Below the pieces are notes generated by a model. That model was not told where the DNA came from and ran no database searches. It worked only from the letters and a program-made list of their open reading frames with translations. DNA of 29,283 bases from Akkermansiaceae bacterium UBA3385 (GTDB lineage Bacteria > Verrucomicrobiota > Verrucomicrobiia > Verrucomicrobiales > Akkermansiaceae): assembly GCA_002358905.1 (NCBI GenBank), contig DEPT01000050.1:5413-34695 (forward strand), given 5' to 3'. Position 1 is the stretch's first letter, and every line of letters begins with the position of its first letter. Positions 26,291 through 29,283 of the stretch are shown here, piece after piece. Both the position numbers and the translations under genes were made by a program.

Positions 26291-26370
26291 ACATAACTCA
26301 CAATCTTTTACCGTTATATTCTTACAAACGGAACACAATTTCTGAACGAGCCCTTTCGACCTGTTTTCTC

Positions 26371-29076
26371 TTATTTTTCCGTCAATTCACGGTATTTCTC
26401 AAACAAAAAGGCAACTCGTTCCGCATCATCGGCAAAGGTACGGCCGTAGGCCTTCTCTACCGCCGCATCCAGCTTGCGGTGGGCGGCCACCAATTCCGGC
26501 GGCATGGTCAGCGGGTCGTACAAATCGGCCAATGAGCATTCAGGATACAAGGCACGCGCATCCAGCACCCCCTGCGCCAGCGCCGCTATCTTCTCCTGCT
26601 GCGCCTCGGTAGCCTCCGGCCAGGGGAAGTTGTTGTAGACGATTTTGTTGGAGTACCGATACCGCATCTCAAGGCGACCGCATACAGCTCGTGTCCATGC
26701 CATGTGCATGGATGAAGTTAGTACGCCGAAGTGGTAGAGAGTTGCATCGGGGATGATTTGCAATAAATTTGTACAAATTGACTCATTCCCCAAAAAGCCC
26801 ATAGGGATATATTCTCTGCGTTCAGAAGATACCTCGGGTATTACTACGAAAGAATCAGGATTTTTGGTCTCTCTAAAAAGAGACGCTCTATCGGCCAATT
26901 TTCGGCGACCTGCATCTGGAGCGTTAATGCGGTCATGGCGACAGAGTTCTACTCGTTCGAGAACTTTAGGCATGTTTTTGAGTACTGTCGGGGATACCCC
27001 AACTAACCAAAGACACCAGCGTTTTTTGTTATTAATAAACTCCATTGACCCCAGAAGCCGCTTTATGTATGATATTGATCCTGGCTCCGCTTCGATAAAG
27101 TCGGCATAATCCGATTCCTCGATAATCAGATGCCCACCATCTGCAGGGCGATTCCCTGTGGTCATTTCGGGCACATCACATAATGGCTTTGAACGCACAG
27201 GAATAAAAACATCCTGAGCTGCTGTGAGGTATGAATTTATATGAGATACGGTTTGTGCAACGCCTGATTCATTATAAAGGAACTTTTCACCTCCCGAATC
27301 GCCATAGGAAAAACCAACAATCACGCAATGAACAGCAGCTTGTCCCTTAGCCTCATTCATCCATTTGAAAGTCCGATAAGCAAAGTTAATGATGAGGCCT
27401 TCATTCATTAGCGGTTGCCATAACGTCGATGCCTGCTCTCCTTGGCATATAGAATTGGTCGAAACGAATGCACCCCTAATGCCGGTATCTTTAACGAGAT
27501 AAAAAGCCTTTCTATACCAACCCGCAACGAAATCGAGCTTTCCAGCACGCTTTTCTCCATGAAAAAGCTCCAGCAAATCGGCTTTCTGCTCTGGGGTCTG
27601 ATTTGAATACCCCACAAACGGCGGATTACCCATGATATAGCTCAGTTTTTCTTTCGGCACGACGCTTTCCCAGTCGATGCGAAGGGCATTCGCACAGACG
27701 ATCGTGGCAGAAGCTTTGAGAGGTATGCGTGCGAAGTAGCGGCCGAAGTGGCTGCCGACTTCGATATTCATCTGGTGGTCCATGAGCCACATGGCTACCT
27801 GGGCAATCTGGGCGGGAAATTCCTCGATTTCGATGCCGTAAAACTGGTCAACGCTCACCTTACAGAGTTCGGAAATATCCAGGAACATCTGGCCCGAGGA
27901 TTCCAGCTGCTGGATAAGTTCCAGCTCCAGCTGGCGGAGCTCTCGGTAAGCAATGACAAGGAAGTTGCCGCAGCCGCAGGCAGGGTCGAGGAAGTTCAGC
28001 CCAGCGAGTTTGTGATGAAAATCCTCCAGATTTTTCTGGCGGCGGGTGGATCGGTCGGCACAGATACGGGCAAATTCCTCGCGCAGAGCATCCATGAACA
28101 GTGGGTTGATGAGCTTGAGGATATTACGCTCACTGGTATAGTGGGCGCCGAGGGAGCGGCGTTCCTCCGGCTTCATCACGCTCTGGAACATGGAGCCGAA
28201 GATGGCAGGCGAAATCTTACCCCAATCCAGCGTGCAGCAATCGAGCAGAATCTGCCGCATCTCCGCATCGAATGCCGGCATGGGCAGATACTCTGCAAAG
28301 AGTCCGCCGTTCACATACGGCAAGGCGAGCAGAATACTATTGCGCGTGCAAAAGCGGTGCTCCTCCGGGGTGTTGAGCACCTGGAAGAGCTCGGCCAGCA
28401 GCGGAGCAAGGTCGCGCCCATCCTCCGCGGTGCAGTCACGCAGGTAGTTCAGGAAGTGATCGCGCTCAAAAATGCCGGTATCATCCGCAAACAGGCAGAA
28501 TAGCAAGCGAACAAGGTAGACTTCCAACGCATGCCCGGTATAGCCGATACCCTTGAGTCGGTCGTGCAGCTCGCCCATAAGTTCGGCAGCCTTGATATTG
28601 ACGGGGTCTTCCTCCACATACTGACGTCTCTCATAACCGGCGAGGTAATGGAAGAGGTGGATATACTCCGGCAGCTGCTCCAGGGTGAAACTGGTAAGGG
28701 CGCCACCGGCATCGAGATCATAGAAATCCCAGGTCAGGAAATCGCAGATGAGGATGCCATGCGGCATTTCTCCCGGCCTGAGAGACAAGGCATAGCGGCG
28801 GGCCTGTTCATAGGCTTTGACGCGATCCTTGCCGCGTGACTTCATTTCAATGAGGATATGTCCCGGCCAGAAGAGATCGATGTAGCCATTCCCCCCATCC
28901 ATGCACTTGACCTTTTTCTCAAAGATGGCCACGCGTCGGCGGTCGATACCCAGCACATTGAGGAAATCAGTCTGGAAAGATTGTGCCTCCGCCTCTTCAC
29001 GTTCGGCATTCTTATACAATTCGGCAAACTTTGCGGCACGAGCGCGAATTTCATTCGGACTGAGGGTAACAGGCAT
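26371..29076 (-). CDS. MmeI-like type IIL restriction-modification enzyme (single-chain nuclease, N6-adenine methyltransferase and target recognition)
   Basis: 901 residues, close to MmeI (919). Nuclease domain at 1-150 with catalytic Asp67-x9-Glu77-x-Lys79 (DLFWPGHILIEMK) before SRGKD. A helical connector at about 155-300. Methyltransferase motif X region HYTSE (312-316), motif I FLDPACGCGNF (362-372) and motif IV NPPF (484-487). Target recognition at about 600-800. C-terminal FPWPEATEAQQEKIAALAQG and ADLYDPLTMPPEL are typical of the family. One polypeptide both protects and cuts, modifying one strand at an asymmetric site, so no separate methylase is needed. The ORF is intact, so the system is probably active. 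Bases about 26,700-27,650 (residues about 475-795) are AT-richer than the rest. Start is 9 nt after the -10. Confidence 0.9.
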   Translation of the reverse strand: MPVTLSPNEIRARAAKFAELYKNAEREEAEAQSFQTDFLNVLGIDRRRVAIFEKKVKCMDGGNGYIDLFWPGHILIEMKSRGKDRVKAYEQARRYALSLRPGEMPHGILICDFLTWDFYDLDAGGALTSFTLEQLPEYIHLFHYLAGYERRQYVEEDPVNIKAAELMGELHDRLKGIGYTGHALEVYLVRLLFCLFADDTGIFERDHFLNYLRDCTAEDGRDLAPLLAELFQVLNTPEEHRFCTRNSILLALPYVNGGLFAEYLPMPAFDAEMRQILLDCCTLDWGKISPAIFGSMFQSVMKPEERRSLGAHYTSERNILKLINPLFMDALREEFARICADRSTRRQKNLEDFHHKLAGLNFLDPACGCGNFLVIAYRELRQLELELIQQLESSGQMFLDISELCKVSVDQFYGIEIEEFPAQIAQVAMWLMDHQMNIEVGSHFGRYFARIPLKASATIVCANALRIDWESVVPKEKLSYIMGNPPFVGYSNQTPEQKADLLELFHGEKRAGKLDFVAGWYRKAFYLVKDTGIRGAFVSTNSICQGEQASTLWQPLMNEGLIINFAYRTFKWMNEAKGQAAVHCVIVGFSYGDSGGEKFLYNESGVAQTVSHINSYLTAAQDVFIPVRSKPLCDVPEMTTGNRPADGGHLIIEESDYADFIEAEPGSISYIKRLLGSMEFINNKKRWCLWLVGVSPTVLKNMPKVLERVELCRHDRINAPDAGRRKLADRASLFRETKNPDSFVVIPEVSSERREYIPMGFLGNESICTNLLQIIPDATLYHFGVLTSSMHMAWTRAVCGRLEMRYRYSNKIVYNNFPWPEATEAQQEKIAALAQGVLDARALYPECSLADLYDPLTMPPELVAAHRKLDAAVEKAYGRTFADDAERVAFLFEKYRELTEK

Positions 29077-29085
29077 GCTCCGTGT

Positions 29086-29113
29086 GTATTACAAATGCAT
29101 GCCTAATCTTCAA
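29086..29113 (-). promoter_or_regulatory. Promoter of the MmeI-like gene
   Basis: Minus strand: -35 TTGAAG (29113-29108), 16-bp spacer, -10 TAATAC (29091-29086), 9 nt to the ATG at 29076. It is overlapped by one arm of an inverted repeat (29088-29100). Confidence 0.65.
29088..29100. promoter_or_regulatory. Candidate operator A, over the MmeI-like promoter
   Basis: ATTACAAATGCAT is the exact 13-bp reverse complement of 29221-29233. It covers the -10 and spacer of the MmeI-like promoter, so a bound protein would block it. Confidence 0.5.
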
Positions 29114-29178
29114 TTTCTTATTCTTTTACATGGAAAGAAGCTCCCCTCTTCAAAATATGTTTATCTTTTTTCAAAAAC

Positions 29179-29199
29179 GCATTTACTTATGGTAAATGC
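29179..29199. promoter_or_regulatory. Candidate operator B, palindrome in the divergent region
   Basis: Perfect dyad GCATTTAC-N5-GTAAATGC, related in sequence to sites A and C (GCATTT and AAATGC cores). Confidence 0.5.
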
Positions 29200-29220
29200 A
29201 ATTACGAGCTTGACTTCCGT

Positions 29221-29236
29221 ATGCATTTGTAATGCA
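29221..29236. promoter_or_regulatory. Candidate operator C, before the 29258 gene
   Basis: ATGCATTTGTAATGCA contains the palindrome GCATT-TGT-AATGC (29223-29235) and is the inverted mate of site A. It ends 22 nt before the next possible ATG. Confidence 0.5.
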
Positions 29237-29257
29237 CCCCCATCACCCCAGAACGAC

Positions 29258-29283
29258 ATGAAAACAGCAAAGAAACTCATCAG
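29258..29283 (+). CDS. Start of a possible divergent gene, cut by the window edge
   Basis: ATG at 29258 opens a frame reading MKTAKKLI before the edge. Nothing about its product can be said from eight codons. It would be divergent from the MmeI-like gene, with the set of palindromes between them. No good promoter was found directly ahead; TTGACT at 29210-29215 has no matching -10. Confidence 0.35.

Overview
The window looks like a chromosomal stretch of a moderately GC-rich Gram-negative bacterium, most likely a Verrucomicrobiota member close to Akkermansia. This is inferred from gene content (PiT transporter with a fused PhoU-like tail, eukaryotic-type UDP-glucose pyrophosphorylase, paired bactofilins, GT10 fucosyltransferase-like protein, menaquinone-type UbiE). 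No rRNA or other marker fixes the taxonomy. Shine-Dalgarno motifs are nearly absent.

Layout. 1-4275: glycine cleavage operon gcvT-gcvH-gcvP on the minus strand (gcvP runs off the left edge), with a strong hairpin between gcvH and gcvP. 4377-6689: PiT-family phosphate transporter and its terminator. 6708-8665: two convergent glycosyltransferases, a nucleotide-sugar type and a GT10 type. 8717-9804: exported SurA/parvulin-type peptidyl-prolyl isomerase. 9896-11842: plus-strand cluster of class V aminotransferase, YbgC-like thioesterase and small membrane protein, closed by a bidirectional terminator shared with the convergent UDP-glucose pyrophosphorylase. 13256-13874: ankyrin-repeat lipoprotein. 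13875-17605: minus-strand operon of bactofilin, zinc-ribbon bactofilin and a UvrA-family ATPase. 17606-18055: long intergenic region with a perfect 14-bp hairpin and two copies of a dyad-containing promoter-like element. 18056-19924: an AT-richer EptA/MCR-like phosphoethanolamine transferase. 19899-22059: minus-strand operon of small membrane protein, icd and ubiE. 22092-23618: uracil-DNA glycosylase and Sel1 lipoprotein, translationally coupled. 23696-26290: PhnP-like metallo-hydrolase and divergent recN. 26371-29113: MmeI-like single-chain restriction-modification enzyme. 29258-end: start of a possible divergent gene.

How the genes fit together. Most of the window is housekeeping: one-carbon metabolism, phosphate uptake, TCA cycle, menaquinone, UDP-glucose supply, DNA repair (RecN, UDG, UvrA paralogue) and envelope assembly (PPIase, glycosyltransferases, bactofilins, lipoproteins). 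Two parts look accessory: the EptA-like gene with its repeated upstream element, and the MmeI-like enzyme with an AT-rich target-recognition segment and related palindromes over its promoter.

The most notable global signal is promoter geometry. At seven transcription-unit heads a sigma70-like -35/-10 pair with 16-17 bp spacing is followed by ATG only 6-11 bases after the -10. This predicts leaderless or nearly leaderless mRNAs. Other points worth checking are the altered cofactor-site residues in Icd, the missing Fe-S cysteines in the uracil-DNA glycosylase, and the half-lost zinc site in the UvrA paralogue.
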